The translations under genes and the position numbers were made by a program. A stretch of 64,000 nt of DNA from Nicotiana tabacum. Its lineage: Eukaryota; Streptophyta; Magnoliopsida; Solanales; Solanaceae. The stretch is from assembly GCF_000715075.1 (NCBI RefSeq), contig NC_134102.1, positions 94,443,766 through 94,507,765 of the forward strand, given 5' to 3'. Each line of letters begins with the position of its first letter. Position 1 is the first letter of the stretch. Shown here one piece after another: positions 1-12,975 of the stretch. The notes under the pieces are model-generated. The model was not told where the DNA came from. It made no database searches and was given only the letters and a program-made list of their open reading frames with translations.

Positions 1-994
1 AAAAATCATATACAAATTTCAATTCCCAAAACCGGTAGTACAAGTCATAAGCTCTACTGAGTTTGCTACAAAAACCTCTAAATATAACTGTTTCGAAATA
101 GAGAATAAACAGAGCAAATACAATAACAGAAGGTAACTCTGAGGCATGTTAACGCTGTAGCAGGTTTACCTTGAGTCTCTACAGTAAGATCCGTACAGCT
201 AGCTAGCGATTGACTGACTCCGAATTTCCTAGATTAGCACAAAACTGTGCAGAAGTGTAGTATGAGTACACCACAGTGGTACCCAACAAGTATCAAGACT
301 AACCTCAGTGGAGTAGTGACGAGGGATAGTCAAGTCACCTACTGGACTAGATAACCTGAACAAGTATAGGTATAGAACTAACAGAGTACAATATCTCTAC
401 AGAACTATGCATAATGACAACAATAATATGGGGCTTATGATAGGAAATAAAAGCAACAATCAGTAGCGGAACACCACCAGTAATAACATAGTTTAAATTC
501 GGTGAAAAACAAATAAAGGGAAGACAAGTAGCAATTAATAAGAATAACTGCTTCCGCACCAGGTTTATTCGATAATCCTCACGAGGTACCAAACCTCAAA
601 AAAATCTCACATAATTCACGGGTCCTAATTCATGACCCTAGTCACTTGGCATCTTGTGCCCTTATTACAACTGAGAACTGCACGGACGACTCACGTGCCA
701 ATAGAATAACTTTTACATATAAGGTAAGTACACGGAGTACGAACAAATTATCGGTAGCATCAATGTTCATCTTCTTAAATCGATAGGGTGATAAAGTACG
801 TGTATGCATGTGCAAGTGTTCTACCACAACTCAAGTCACAAGTAAGAGTAGAGATATTAAATGGCATATAAGAAACGATCACCACAAAATGTATACGGTA
901 TAACTCACACAGGGTAGACACACCACTACACAAATAACAGTATTAACAATACCCCCAGGCCATCACAGTCATCACAAATCAATCCCTAACATAG

Positions 995-1130
995 CCCACC
1001 TTGTCTCGCCACATGCGCAAATCCACATATATAACCCACCTTGTCACGCCGCATGTGCAAATATCAATAGTAACAATAGCACAGCAGAAGCCTTGTGCAT
1101 ACACCCGACAAAACCTCCCAACAATGTGCC
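995..1130 (-). repeat. Minisatellite module of the first LTR
   Basis: Two copies of a unit reading roughly 'cccaccttgtc-cgcc-catgygcaaat' lie at 995-1065, followed by a single 'agcagaagccttgtgc' motif near 1083. The same slot in B's 5' LTR (48070-48195) has several copies of the latter motif. Copy number is too low for unequal exchange to be inferred from this copy alone. Confidence 0.5.
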
Positions 1131-2274
1131 AAGATCACCACATCATAATAGCCCTCGGCTCAACAAACTGAGTACACCAGCAGCAACAACAACAATAATA
1201 CATGGGAATACGACAAGTAAATCAACTCAAGAGCTTTCGAACACAAAGAAACGGTAGAAAAAGCTCACAAAGGATAAACATAATAGAGAATACTGGCCAC
1301 AATAAGAATAGCTCAACAAGGGAGAAATAATATGTAACCACGATTCCACAAAGTACAATTCGACAACAAGTAGGATAACGCTAGTCAATAATTCCAAATA
1401 AGGATGAGGCAGCTATGATAAAGGATAACTAACTTCATTTAGGGTGGAGAAATCACGAAAGAGATACACAAATTTCAATTAAGGATAAGCAATTAGGAAA
1501 AGATAACATGACAGTCGAAGAGGTTACAACTTCGGTTAAGGCACACAAGAGTCAAATAGGCAATAAGAGTGGAACATGAAGTGATTAATTCCAATTAAGA
1601 CATATAGGGGTGAAACTAGTAAATGAGAAATTTAATATATCAAACATAAATTCATATCTAATGAACATAAGAACCCTAAACGGTAAACTTTCCACAAATA
1701 TAGCCTGAGCACATACTCGCCACCTCGCGTACACGGGCTTCACATGACATAATTAGCATAAATGACTCAAATCCTAAGGGGCAATTCCTCCACACAAAGT
1801 TAGGCAAGATACTTACCTCAAATCTCGCTCAATCAATCGATAAGGTTGCCTTTCTCTCGATTTTCCAACTCTGAATGGCCCAAATCTAACCAAAAGAATT
1901 TACATATTATTAGCAAATAATCAAAAAATTGCCCCAAAGAGTCAACCCGGGCCCATATCTTGGAATCGGGTAAAAGTCACAAAATACGAACACCCATTCG
2001 ATATCGAGTTTACCCATACTAAAATTACCAAAATTCGACACCAAGTCGCCACTCAAATCCCCAAATTAAACTCTCCCAAATCCCTAGCCTCAAACTCCCA
2101 ATTTTCACCTTAAACACACACAATCTAGGTAGAAAAATCAACGGGAAACCTAGATTATTGATCAAAAATTAACACAAGGGACTTACCTCAAAAAATCATG
2201 CGAAAATGCTCTCAAATATCGCCAGGACCCGTGATCAAAATGTCGAAAAATGATAAAATCATGAACCCTTGGTT

Positions 2275-2605
2275 TAATATAGTCTGCCTAGGCTTTTTGC
2301 TTCTGCGAAAACTTAACTGCTTCTACGGCGTCACAGAAGCGACCACTCAGCCGCATCTGCTGCTTCTTCCTCTCTTGCGTCACCTCACTCCGCATATCCG
2401 GACTCACTTTTGCGAGCCTCCAAGCCGCTTCTGCGGTCCCAGCTCCCTTGCCAAATTTTGCTTCTACTGTGCCTTTACTTGCTTTTGCGGGGCCATGACC
2501 GCATCTGCGGTCTCAGCTGGGCAGTCCTAATTACGCTTCTGCGTCTCAATGGCAGCTTTTGCAGTGCCGCACCTACAGCACAAAATGCGCAGGTGCGATT
2601 ACACC
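2275..2605 (-). repeat. CpG dyad tract (CGCA-NN-TGCG dialect)
   Basis: About 330 bases packed with gcttctgcg, ctgcgg and, near 2590, cgcaggtgcg. Most motifs are 4-base inverted arms around two bases. It lies just upstream, in LTR sense, of the donor-like motif at 2181. The overlapping Cys/Arg-rich ORFs on both strands are by-products of the motif composition. Confidence 0.75.
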
Positions 2606-3298
2606 AGACACAACACAACTCAGCTATGCTCCAAGTCAATTTTTTGTCTGTTAACCACCCGGAATCCACCTGAGTCCCCCGGGACCTCAACCAAAAATAC
2701 CAATCAGTCCTAAAATATCATACGAACTTAGTCGAGCCATTAGATCGCATCAAACAATGCTAAAAATATGAATTGCAAATCGATTCAAGCCTAATGAACT
2801 TTAAAACTTCAAAGTTCTACCTCCGACGCCGAAACCTATCAAGACGATTGACCTCAAATTTTGTACACAAGTCATAATTGACATTACGGTCCTACTCTAA
2901 CTCCCGAAATCAGAATCCGACCCCGATATCAAAAATTTCACTCCCGTTCAAACTTTCCAAATATCATCCAACTTTCTAACTTTCGTCAATTGATTCTAAA
3001 ATGACCTACGGACCTCTAATTCAACATCCGAACACGCTCCTAAGACCAAAATCACCATATGAAGCTGTTGGAATCTTCAAAACACCATTTCAGAGTCATT
3101 TTCTCAAAGTCAAAACTCCAATTGACTCTTACCACTTAAGCTTCCAGAACTAGGATCCTTCTTCCGAATTGACTTTGAATCATCCAAAGACTGAACTCGA
3201 TCACACACGCAGGTCATAACACATAATGCAGAGCTGCTCGAGACCTTATGTAGCCGAACGGGATGTACTTTCTCAAAATGATCGGTCGTGTCGTTACA

Positions 3299-5183
3299 TC
3301 AACCCAAATAATGATAACATGTGATGTAACAATGAATGATGAACAGAGATATGATATGCAAATAAAGAATCATGACTGAGTATATAAATACAGTTAGAAC
3401 AAATAACTCAAAACAATAGAAATAGCCTCATTAGGTCTCAACCGAATAAGCACATGGCCTAAACATGATTTTTAACATGGTTCACATCCAATCAAACAAG
3501 CAGGGAGAACATGGATGTAATAAGATATAACAACAAAACAAGTCTGGTCATAGTCTAATAGTAACCTAGAATCATGATTTCCTCGGTGCACGCACACACA
3601 CTCGTCACCTAGCATGTGCGTCACCTCAATACATCTTTTATAACATAGTTCCCATGGTTAAATACCCTCAAATCCAAGCTTAGATATGTTACTTACCTCG
3701 AACAAGCCAAATACAATACCGAGCAAATCAAAAAATACTTTAGAAATGCCATCTTGTGCGTATTGACCTCCGACAGACTCGAAACTAGCCAAAAGCAACT
3801 CAAAAATATCAAAAAATACCAAAGAAAACAAATTCAATCGATAAAGGTTGAATCTTTAATCAAAAGCCCAAATTTACCAAAAGGTCAAACTCGAGCTCGC
3901 ACCTTGGAACCCAACAAACTCACAAAAATCCGACAACCCATTCAATTACGAGTCCAACCATACTAATTTCATCCAATTCTGACTCCGAATCGATATTCAA
4001 ACCCAATTATTCTCTTTAGAAAAGTTTTTGATAAAATCCCTCAATTCTCCAATCAAAACATGGATTAATTCAAAAATGAACTATTGGAATCATGTTAAAG
4101 TACAAGAATTGTGATTAGATACTGACCCTCATGATAATACAAGAAGAACTCCGCAAAAATTATCTCAATCGGAGCTCTAGAACTAAAGATATGCTCAAAA
4201 TACCAAAAGAACGCAGTCTGTTTTTTTATACACAAGGATGTTCGCTTTTGCGACTAAAAATCCGCACCTGCGGCTTTCCAGCTGTCATTTTCGCTTTTGC
4301 GGACCATTTTTCGCACCTGCGGCGTCGCAGATGCGAACCCAACTTCGCATCGGCGAAGCACCAGTCTCAACTTTCTTCTTTGACACTAAAATAAGCATAA
4401 CTCCCTCATACGATGTCCAAATTCGATGATTCTTTTTGCTATGGCTCCGTAATTTGATTAATGTGGTACCATTTATGCTTGAAGAAACGACGTTGAAACA
4501 TCAAAAAACGAGCGCAACACAACCCAAACCTATCGGAAACTCACTCGAGTCCCTCGGGACCCCGTCCGAACTTACAAATAAGTCCCAAAACATAATGCGG
4601 ATCTACTTGAGTCCTCAAATCCCACCTAACAATATCAAAATCACAAATCATCTATCAAGATCATTTTCTTAAGTTCATTAACTTCAAATGTCGAACCAAG
4701 CGTCCGATTCAAGTCTAACCAATCCGGAATGAACCCAAATTATGCATACAAGTTCCAAATGACATGTCAAACCTATTCCAACTCCCGGAATAATAATCTA
4801 AACTCGATAACATTGAAGTTAACTCTCAGTCAAGCTTATGAGTATTACAAACTTTCAAATTTCCAACTTTCACCAAATAGTGTTGAAACCTTCTAGAAAC
4901 ATCCAAATGAAAATACGAGCATGCCCTATGTCCAAAATTACCATCTGAACCTAAAGGTCAAGATTCCTATCCAAGGTCAAATACACAAAAATCAAACCTG
5001 GTTAACTCTTTTAACTTAAAAGCTTTCTAGTTGAGATTCATTCTTCCAAATCAATCCCGAATCACCTGAAAACCAAAACCGATGATATTTGACACAAGTC
5101 ATAATGCATCATATGAAGCTATTCAAGGCTTCAAACAGTTGAACGGAATGCAAATTCTCAAAATGATTGGTTGGGTCATTACA
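3299..5183 (-). mobile_element. Minus-strand Gypsy LTR fragment
   Basis: Resumes in mid-LTR with 'agagatatgatatgcaaat...atgactgagta', the segment also found near 54140 and 60240. It ends at 5183 with the terminus ggttgggtcattaca. It carries a donor-like motif at about 3688 and a dyad tract at 4228-4360. The simplest reading is that the LTR ending at 3298 was inserted into this one, but the other junction lies before the window, so the target duplication cannot be checked. Confidence 0.7.
4228..4360 (-). repeat. CpG dyad tract, short
   Basis: Short version of the LTR dyad tract with cgcacctgcgg (about 4262), cgcacctgcgg again near 4313 and cgcagatgcgaa near 4326. All are CGCA-NN-TGCG inverted arms. 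Confidence 0.7.
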
Positions 5184-6550
5184 ATAACTAAATGACAAGT
5201 AACAATTATAGCATGGAAGTTCAATAAGTATATTGTAATTAAGTCATGTAACAAGATACACTATGAAGTAACGAAAAGATGGAAGAAAATAACACAATGG
5301 CGCATATACCCTCGTCACCTCGTATATACGCCGTTTCCCACGTAATTCACATAACATGAAGTTCAAGGATTCCTATTTTCCTCAAATCAGGGTTAGACCT
5401 GACCCTTACCTCACTCTGCAACTCAAACATTCAATCGACCACGACCTTGCCTTTGGAACAAGCCTCCAAATCCACCAAATCAAGCAAATTATTAACTAAA
5501 TGATTCAAAATAAGCTTTAGAAACACCCACAAATGAAAGAGGTTCAATTTAGATCATTTTCGAAAATTATCAACAAAAGTCAGCCCTAGGCTCGCTTGGT
5601 CAAAACCGTGGTTCGGATCAAAACCAGATTACCCATTCACCTCCGAGCTCGATTATGTGATTTGCTATGAAATACGACCTCAATTTGAGGTCTAAATCTC
5701 AATTTTACAAAAATCCCCAACTCTACCCAAATCCCTAATTTCTACCATGAAAATCCTAAATTTGATATTAAACTCTCATAAAATATAATGGGTAATTGAA
5801 AATAAATGGATTAAAGTCACTTACCAATGAATTTAGGATGAAACGTCTCTTGGAAAATTGCCTCCAGGATGTTTAGGGCTGAGAGATTGTGAGAAATGAC
5901 CTAAGTCCCATTTTTTCCCTCTTTTACCCAGCTGCGGATGTCAGAATTGCGATGCCTTGTTCGCAATTGTGAACATCGCAAATGCGAGACAAGGTTCGCA
6001 AATGCGAACCCTATCTCAGAGCTACCCAAATCGCAAATGCCACCATTGTTCATTAGCAAATGCAAATATTTTTCTTGCAAATGTGAGGCTACCCAGTCCA
6101 GCCCATGCTCGCAAATGCGAACACTAGTTCGCAAAAGCAAAGCTCGCAATTGTGAGCCAAGCCTCGCAAATGCGAGATCTGCAGCAGAGCACTAGCACCA
6201 GAAGTTCAGCAGTTATTCCAACCTAAACCAAATTTATCTGAAACACCCATCTAAATCTACGAATCAATCGTCAAAACGAATGAAATTTCAAAATGGAACT
6301 CAAGAACTCTAGAATCGCTTTTAAGTGTCTGAATCATGTCAAATCGATTCCGAATTGAACCAAAATTTTCAAACAACTTTCAAATAGCAATACCAAACTA
6401 TTCCAAGTTTCAACAAAAAAATCCGAACCCATTAGCTAAGAGTCAACTTATGGTCAAATTTGATAATCTTTCGACTTTCAAAAATGCTAGTTTTCGGCAA
6501 AATGAGTCAAGATAAGTTAAGGACTTTCGAATTCAATTCTGGGCACACGC
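5184..6550 (-). mobile_element. Minus-strand Gypsy LTR fragment, truncated
   Basis: Mid-LTR to near-terminal sequence. The 'ctcgtcacctcgtatatacg' block is near 5310, a donor-like cttacc lies near 5818 and the dyad tract is at 5930-6180. It stops near 6550 at 'gggcacacgc', which aligns with 'aggcatatgcc' at 52801-52811. The last roughly 200 bases before the LTR terminus are therefore missing where it meets an oppositely oriented LTR. Confidence 0.65.
5930..6180 (-). repeat. CpG dyad tract (CGCAAATGCG dialect)
   Basis: At least eight copies of cgcaaatgcga or gcaatt/gcaaatgtga variants in 250 bases. The two-base centre is mostly AA, unlike the GG, CC, TA or TC centres elsewhere, so this LTR has its own local dialect of the same dyad. 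Confidence 0.75.
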
Positions 6551-7036
6551 AAAAGTTGAAACGTTGAAGGTTTGGAAGGTTGAGAGATTTCCCTGAGAGC
6601 TGACATTGTTGATATCGGGTTCAGATTGCGATTTCGGGAGTTGGAATAGCTTTGTTATGTCATTTGGGACTTGCATGCAAAATTTGACGTCATTCCCGGC
6701 GCGAGTTGTAGAAGTTGAAAGTTCTTAAATTCATTAAGTTTGGTTTTAGGTGGGATACGTAGTTTTGATGTTTTTTGATGTGATTTGAGGCCTCGATAAG
6801 GTCCGTGTTATGTTATGGAACTTGTTGGTATTTTTGGACAGGATCCCGATAGCCTCGAGTGTGTTTCAGATGGGCTACGGGCCATTTCCTCCCATTTTAG
6901 ATTGTTGTTTTGTCATTTAGTGTATCCTTATTCGCGTTCGCAACTATACTTCCACGTTCACATAGCGTTTTTCGTGGAAGCCGCATTTTGTTCTTCACTG
7001 TCACGAAGAGGCGACCGTGTTTGCAAAGCTTTGAGG
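6551..7036 (+). mobile_element. Old plus-strand LTR, part 1
   Basis: Starts in mid-LTR with 'aagttgaaacgttgaagg'. From about 6680 to 7041 it is collinear with 32070-32395. It breaks off at the ACTTT target duplication of S1 and resumes at 12757. It contains the first part of a dyad tract (6935-7025, 'attcgcgttcgcaac', 'ttcgtgg'). Confidence 0.75.
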
Positions 7037-8394
7037 ACTTTTGTAACGATCCAAAATCCACTATAGCTCGTGATGGCGCCTAACACCGCCGTCAGGAAAG
7101 CCAACCGTGATTGATCAATTTAATTACTCATTTTATTACTTTCAAAATCATAAATTTTTATAATAAAAGAAATTTACACTTTAAATCCACGGGAATGTAC
7201 AAAATTTGTAGTTTGTAAAAGAAATGAAAGACGATGATAATATATAGAACCGAAAGAATCAACTAGTAAATCCCAAAATCCGGTGTCACAAGTGCATGAG
7301 CATTTACTAAGGAGTACAATAATAATACAACATCTGTCTAGAATGTAAATGATACAGGATAAAATAAACAGTACGATGGAGACTCGGTGGACTGCGATGC
7401 GTAGCCTGGAAAGCAACTCACGTAAAGTCTCCTCAATAGCTGCGCTTACGCGCCAAGATCATAACCAAATGAACCTGTCAGATCCTGTACATTTAGTGCA
7501 GAAGTGCAGCATGAGTACGTAAATCAACGCGTACCCAGTAAGTATCTAGCCTAACCCCAGAGAAGTAGTGACGAGGGGTCGACATTGACACTTACTAGTG
7601 GTGTCATGACCCAAAATCCACTATAGGTCGTGATGGCGCCTAACACCGCCGTCAGGCAAGCCAACATTGATTTACCAATTTTATTATTTATTTTATTACT
7701 TTCGAAATCACAAATTTTAATAAGAAATAGAGATTCACCCTTCTAAATCACAGGAATGTACATCATTTGTAATTTATCAAAGAAATGAAAGGCAATAATA
7801 ATACACGAAACCCTAAGCATCAACTAGTATACCCCAAAGCCTGGTGTCACAAGCGCATGAGCATTTTCTAAGGAGTACAATAATAATACAACATCTGTAC
7901 AGAATGTAAATAAGACATGATAAAATAAATATTACGATGGAGACTAGGTGGACTACGATGCGTAGCCTGGAATGCAGCTCACATAAAGTCTCCTCAACAG
8001 ATGCGCCTACGCGCCAAGATGATTACCAAATGAACCTGTCAGATCCTGCACATTTAGTGCAGAAGTGCAACATAAGTACGTAAATCAACACGTACCCAGT
8101 AAATATCTAGCCTAACCCCAGAGAAGTAGTGACGAGGGGTCAACATCGACACTTACTAGAGGTCCAATGAAGCAATATGATGAATTACAAGCTGATATAA
8201 GGCACACGACAATAATGGGGTAAATCTGTAAGTGACATAATCTTTCAAATATTTATTTTAAGGTATGAATTTAGCAATCTTGTATTCCACCTTAAAATCT
8301 CCAAAAATGTCAAGTGCCAATATCAAGTAAATAAGGAACACCATATAAAATACCTGGCATCAGTGGAAAGATTATCTCGTGAACATTCAGACTA

Positions 8395-8530
8395 CTAGCG
8401 ATATCGCGCACGATTCTGCCGAGGTCATTCGGCCCGATCTAGAATAAAGTGTACACTGCCGAGTGTCAAGCGACATGAACCATAGATGCATCAATTATAC
8501 TGCCGAGGCGTTCGGCCCGCTCCATAAGAA
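8395..8530 (-). repeat. Hairpin minisatellite of S2 (GCCGA...TCGGC)
   Basis: Repeats of 'tgccgaggYNttcggcccg' separated by 'ctagaataaagtgtacac'-type spacers. GCCGA and TCGGC are inverted arms around 5 bases. The same slot in S1 (10715-10930) has more copies with the same arms. Confidence 0.7.
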
Positions 8531-9424
8531 AGGAAAGAAGTTACCGAATTACGAGACACGTGCTTACAATACAGTATATGAGCACAAAGGGAATATAATC
8601 TTTATCGTTTCTCAAATTACTGGCCAACAACTCAAGGTGATAAGGCTCAGCCTAATATACATATATTTTTTTCTAAATCAACTTCAATTGTAATTTTAAT
8701 TAATTAGGCCAGCAAAAATGAGTCCAAACAATTCAAATATTACATGATAAAGTCCTAAGTCTACCTGGACATAAACATGCTTTAGCTATGTATGGACTCT
8801 CGTCACCTCGTGCATACGTAGCACCCACAACTAGTTGCAGATAATAATAAGTATCACCTAAGGGGTAGTTTCCCCCTCACAAGGTTAGACAGGAGACTTA
8901 CCTCGCTCCGAAGTTCCATAACTGCCTCTAACACCTCTCAAACACCTCAAACCGATGCCCGTCTCTCCAAAACTAGTCAAACAAGTGTGCAAATCCATAA
9001 ATATATACTCTATTACCCATAATTAATCAATTCATAACAATCCCCAACTCCACTCTAAAAGTCAATAAAGTCGACCCTCGGGCCCACGTTCCCGGATTCT
9101 AAAATTTCTCAAAGATAAACTTTGCCCATAACATTACGAATCCAAATATATGATTTATTTCCAATTCCATGACCAATTTCGTGGAAAAAAATCCAAAAAT
9201 ACCAATTTCTAGGTTTTCTACCAAAACCCTACAATTTCTACTAGTTTTCATGTTTAAATCCTTATAGAATCCATGTATTTAACTCACAATATGTGGGAAT
9301 TACTTACCTTGACATAGATGATGAAACATCTTCCCTCCAAGAGCTCCAAAAATCGCCCAACCAAATGAAAATGTGAGAGAAATGGGCTAAGTCTCGGATT
9401 AAAACACTCCCACTGCCCAACGAC

Positions 9425-9760
9425 TTTCGCATATGCGGTCCATTAGCCGCTTCTGCGGAAAATCCATCGCACGGGCGGCTCCAGCTCAACCCAACAGTCC
9501 TCGCTTATGCGCTCCAAGTAGCACATATGCGCTTCCGCTTCTGCGGGCCTCAAGCGCTTCTGCGCTCGCGCACCTGCGCATCCATGTTCGCATCTGCGGC
9601 CCAGGCCTTTTGGCCAACCTACGATTTTGCACTTCTTCTCCGCATATGCGGCTTCGCAGGTGCGGACACATCCTCGCACCTGGGCTCCCAGACTTCCCCC
9701 ATGATAACTGCACCTGTGATTGAATCTTCACACCTGCGACCACTCCTTCCGCAAGTGCGA
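9425..9760 (-). repeat. CpG dyad tract of S2
   Basis: Dense CGCA-NN-TGCG dyads: cgcatatgcgg (9429, 9643), cgcacctgcgc (about 9569), cgcatctgcgg (about 9590), cgcaggtgcgg (about 9655), cgcaagtgcga (about 9750), plus ccgcttctgcgg palindromes. It produces overlapping ORFs of up to 131 codons that I regard as spurious. Confidence 0.85.
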
Positions 9761-10714
9761 TGGCACCAGATTTCAGTAGCAAAAGCAGGTCCTCAACTTC
9801 CAAGTTCAATCCATTTTCAATCCGTTTAAAACCATAGGCCCTCGGGTCCCCAACCAAATGAACTAACCCATCCCAACACATAACACGAAACTACTCGGGG
9901 TCTCAAATCACACCAAACAACATCAAAATTGCGAATCGACGATCGAAATCTTTCCTTAAACTTTTAAACTTCCAAACTTCCAAACTACGAAAGCGTCTGA
10001 GTCACACTTAAACTTTCTGGAATGACGCCAAACTTTGTGCACAAGTCATAAATCACAATATGAACCTATTTCAAGGCTCGGGATCCCAAACAGGATTCGA
10101 TAACACCAAAATCCACTTCAATTCAAACTTAAGAAATTCCTAAAACCTTCAAAATGCCAACTTCCACAATAAGCGCTGAAATGCTCCCGGATGGTCCTAT
10201 ACTCAACCCGAGCATACGCCCAAGTCCAAAATCATCATACGAATCTATTAGAACCTTTAAATCCCGATTACGAGGTCTTTTGCTCAAAAGTCAAACCTTA
10301 GTGAATTCTTCCAACTTAAAGCTTCCGAAATTAGAATTTTCTTTCCAAAGGAACTCCTAACTTCTCGAAATTCAATACCAACCATGCGTACAAGTCACAA
10401 TACCTTAAGTGAAGCTACTCACGGCCTCCAACCTCCGTACACCGTGCTAGAGTTAAAAATGACCGATCGGGTCGTTACTAGTGGTTCAATAAATCAATAT
10501 GGTAAATCATAAACAGATAAGAAGTACAACAGTAGTAGTTAGGTAAATCTGTAACTAACACAATCTTCTAATCATTTCTTTAAACGATATCAATCTCTCA
10601 TCTTGTATCCTATCTCAACACCTAAGAAATATCCAATGCTAATATCAAATGAATAAGACATACCATATAAAAATGCAAGGCATCAGTGGAAGAAAATATC
10701 TCGTGAATATTCGG

Positions 10715-10930
10715 TCTGCTAGCGATGTAACGCACGATTATGCCGAGATCGTACGGCCAGATCTCAGAAGGAATGTAATAATGCCGAGGCAATCGGCCCG
10801 ATCCCATTATATTTTGTACACAGCCGTGGGTCAAGCGGCATATACCATAGATGCATCTATTATACTACCGAGGCAAACGGCTCACTCCCATGAGAGTGTG
10901 GTACATAATCCTGTCTAGGAATTCAGCCCG
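10715..10930 (-). repeat. Hairpin minisatellite of S1 (GCCGA...CGGC)
   Basis: Four to five degenerate units of 'tgccgaggcaatcggcccgatcc' and 'accgaggcaaacggctc', with the same inverted arms as the S2 module. Confidence 0.7.
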
Positions 10931-11824
10931 CTCCACAAGAAGGAAAAGAATTATTGAATTACGAGACACGAGCTTACGATACAGTATATGAACACAAGGT
11001 GAGTATAACCTTTACCATTTCTCAAATAACTTTCCAACAACTCAAGGTGATAAGGCTCGGCCTAATATATATGTAATTTCTAAATCAAGTTCAACAATAA
11101 TTTCAATTAGTTAAGCCAGCAGAATGAGTTCAAATAAATCAAATATTTCATAATAGAGTCCTAAGTCTACCCGGACATAAACATGCTTTAGCTACATACG
11201 GACTCTCGTCACCTCGTGCGTACACATCACCCACAAGTAGTAGCACATAACAATTACATCGCCTAGGGGGTAGTTTCCTCCTCACAAGGTTAGACATGAG
11301 ACTTACCTCGCTCCGAAGTTCCATAACCGGCTCCAACGCCTCTATAACTCTTCAATACAAGCCAAACGATCCGAAACTAGTCAAACAATGTGCAACTCAA
11401 TTAAAATATACTCCAATGCTTATAATTAATCAATTCATAACAATCTCCAACTCCGCTCTAAAAGTCAATCGGGTCGACCCTCGGGCCCACGTGCCCGGAT
11501 TCCGAAACTTCATGAAGATAAACTTTACCCATAATACCACTAACTCAAATATATAATTTATTCCTAATTCCATGTCCAATTTTGAGGTAAAAATCCAAAA
11601 ATACCAACTCCTATGTTTTCTACCAAAATCCCAAATTTCTACTAATTCTTATGATTAAATCCATATATAAACCATGTATTTAACTCATAATGTGAAGAAA
11701 ACACTTACCCCATAATAGATGATGAAAATGGCACTCCAAAATTGCTCCAAAGTCGACTCCCATTAAAGAAATAAAGTGAAAATGAGCCAAACCCCCGATT
11801 TTAAAAGAACACTTCCCAGTTCGA

Positions 11825-12135
11825 CCTTCTTCGCGAATGCGGCACTGACCTCGCGTTTGTGAAGCACAACCTGCTTCAGCTCCATAATCATCCTTTGCGA
11901 TCGCGAAGATAGGCTCGCGAACGCGATGCCTTACCAGGCCTGACCATCGTGAATGTGGAAACATCCTTGAAAACGTGTAGGCTGAAATCTCCCAGGCCCA
12001 GCTTAACTTACGTGAACGCAACTAGTCAATCGCGAACGCGAAGCACAACTGTCCAGACCTTCGCGAACACGACTGCTATATCACAAACACGTTGAACAGA
12101 AATGCCAAATGCCCCACAGACCTTCGCGAACGCGA
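11825..12135 (-). repeat. CpG dyad tract of S1 (CGCG-AA-CGCG dialect)
   Basis: Here the arms are CGCG instead of CGCA/TGCG: tcgcgaacgcgat (about 11915), tcgcgaacgcgaag (about 12030 and 12125), gcgatcgcgaag (about 11898). Nested S2, of the same LTR family, uses the CGCA/TGCG dialect. The motif therefore changes while the architecture is kept. Confidence 0.8.
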
Positions 12136-12774
12136 AGAAGGATGCATCAGACATCAGCAATAGCAGTCCAAACATAGCGAAAGTCCCGTAACCCTTCCGA
12201 AACTCACCTGAGGCCCTTGGAACCCCGTCCGATCACACCAGCAAGTCCTAATACATGATGCAAACCTGCTCGAGGCCTCAAATCATACCAAACAATGTCA
12301 AAACTATGAATCGATGATCAAATCCTTTCATTAAACTCTCAAACTTAAAAACTTTGACGAACGCGTCTGAATCATATCAATAGCAATACGAACCTATTCC
12401 AAGGCTCAGAACCGCAAATGGACATCGATAACATCAAAATCCATTTCAAACCAAACTTTGAAATTCGTATACCTTCAAAATGCCAACATTCCATAATAAG
12501 CGCTGAAATGCTTCCGGGTCACCCGATACTTAACCTGAACATACGCCCAGGTCCGAAATCATCATACAAACCTATTGGAACCTTCAAATCCCGATTCTAA
12601 GGTCGTTCGCTCAAAAGTGAAGCCTTAGTCAATTCTTCCAACTTAAAGCTTCAGAAATTGGAATTTTCCATCCGAATCGACCCTGAATTTCCCGAAATTC
12701 AACCCACCGAATGACATACTAGAGATCAAAACTACTGGGCGGGTAGTTACAACTTTTGTCTATGCATTTCGGTT

Positions 12775-12975
12775 ATGGAATATGCGATCACGTACAAGGA
12801 AATCTAGAAGGGAGTGATCAAGGCTTGCTCTTCGCATTCGTGGAAGAGCATACACGTTCGTGATGTTGATGTGCTATTGGTCACCGCGTTCGCATTATCA
12901 TAAAGTTAATGTTGGTAGTTCATGTTTTGTGCTTCGCGATTGCGAATCATTTTCCGCCATCGCGACGAATAAATC
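12775..12975 (+). repeat. CpG dyad tract, second half (decayed)
   Basis: Degraded 'ttcgcattcgtgg', 'cacgttcgtgatg', 'cgcgttcgcatta', 'ttcgcgattgcg' motifs. The tract was split by S1 from its first half at 6935-7025. Many sites read cacg or cgtg instead of cgcg, compatible with C-to-T decay. Confidence 0.65.

Larger units (their letters stand above)
1..3298 (-). mobile_element. Gypsy LTR, cut by the window edge
   Basis: Minus-oriented LTR whose transcriptional start side lies at 3298, where the terminus reads gtgtcgttaca (TGTAACGACAC in sense). The other end lies before base 1. It contains the modules shared by the LTRs here: the 'gtagtgacgagg' block near 310, donor-like motifs (reverse of GAGGTAAGT) at about 1812 and 2181, and a CpG dyad tract at 2275-2605. 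Short ORFs of 60-110 codons inside it show no family resemblance and are not called. At more than 3.3 kb it is longer than the 2.83 kb solo LTRs S1-S3. Confidence 0.75.
7602..10479 (-). mobile_element. Solo LTR S2, nested in S1
   Basis: Begins TGTCATGACCC and ends GGGTCGTTACT, flanked by AGTGG at 7597-7601 and 10480-10484. It belongs to the same family as its host: its first 560 bases align with 7042-7601, so it landed about 560 bases into a copy of its own LTR. The last base is T where A is expected. It carries donor-like motifs at about 8896 and 9300, a dyad tract and a hairpin minisatellite. Confidence 0.9.
7042..12751 (-). mobile_element. Solo LTR S1 (outer of nested pair)
   Basis: Begins TGTAACGATCC and ends GGGTAGTTACA. 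It is flanked by the 5-base direct repeat ACTTT (7037-7041 and 12752-12756). Removing S1 and one repeat gives gaggacttttgtctatgc, which matches the uninterrupted paralog at 32384-32400. Excluding nested S2 and its duplication, S1 is about 2.83 kb, the same size as S3. No internal region or second LTR remains, as expected after recombination between the two LTRs of a full element. Confidence 0.9.

Noticed and set aside
9433..9881. Overlapping Cys/Arg-rich ORFs of up to 131 codons (also at 2198-2690, 15873, 27691, 44019)
   Set aside because: All coincide with CpG dyad tracts, occur in several frames and both strands, and differ between copies of the same LTR. Codon content mirrors the repeated CGC/TGC motifs.
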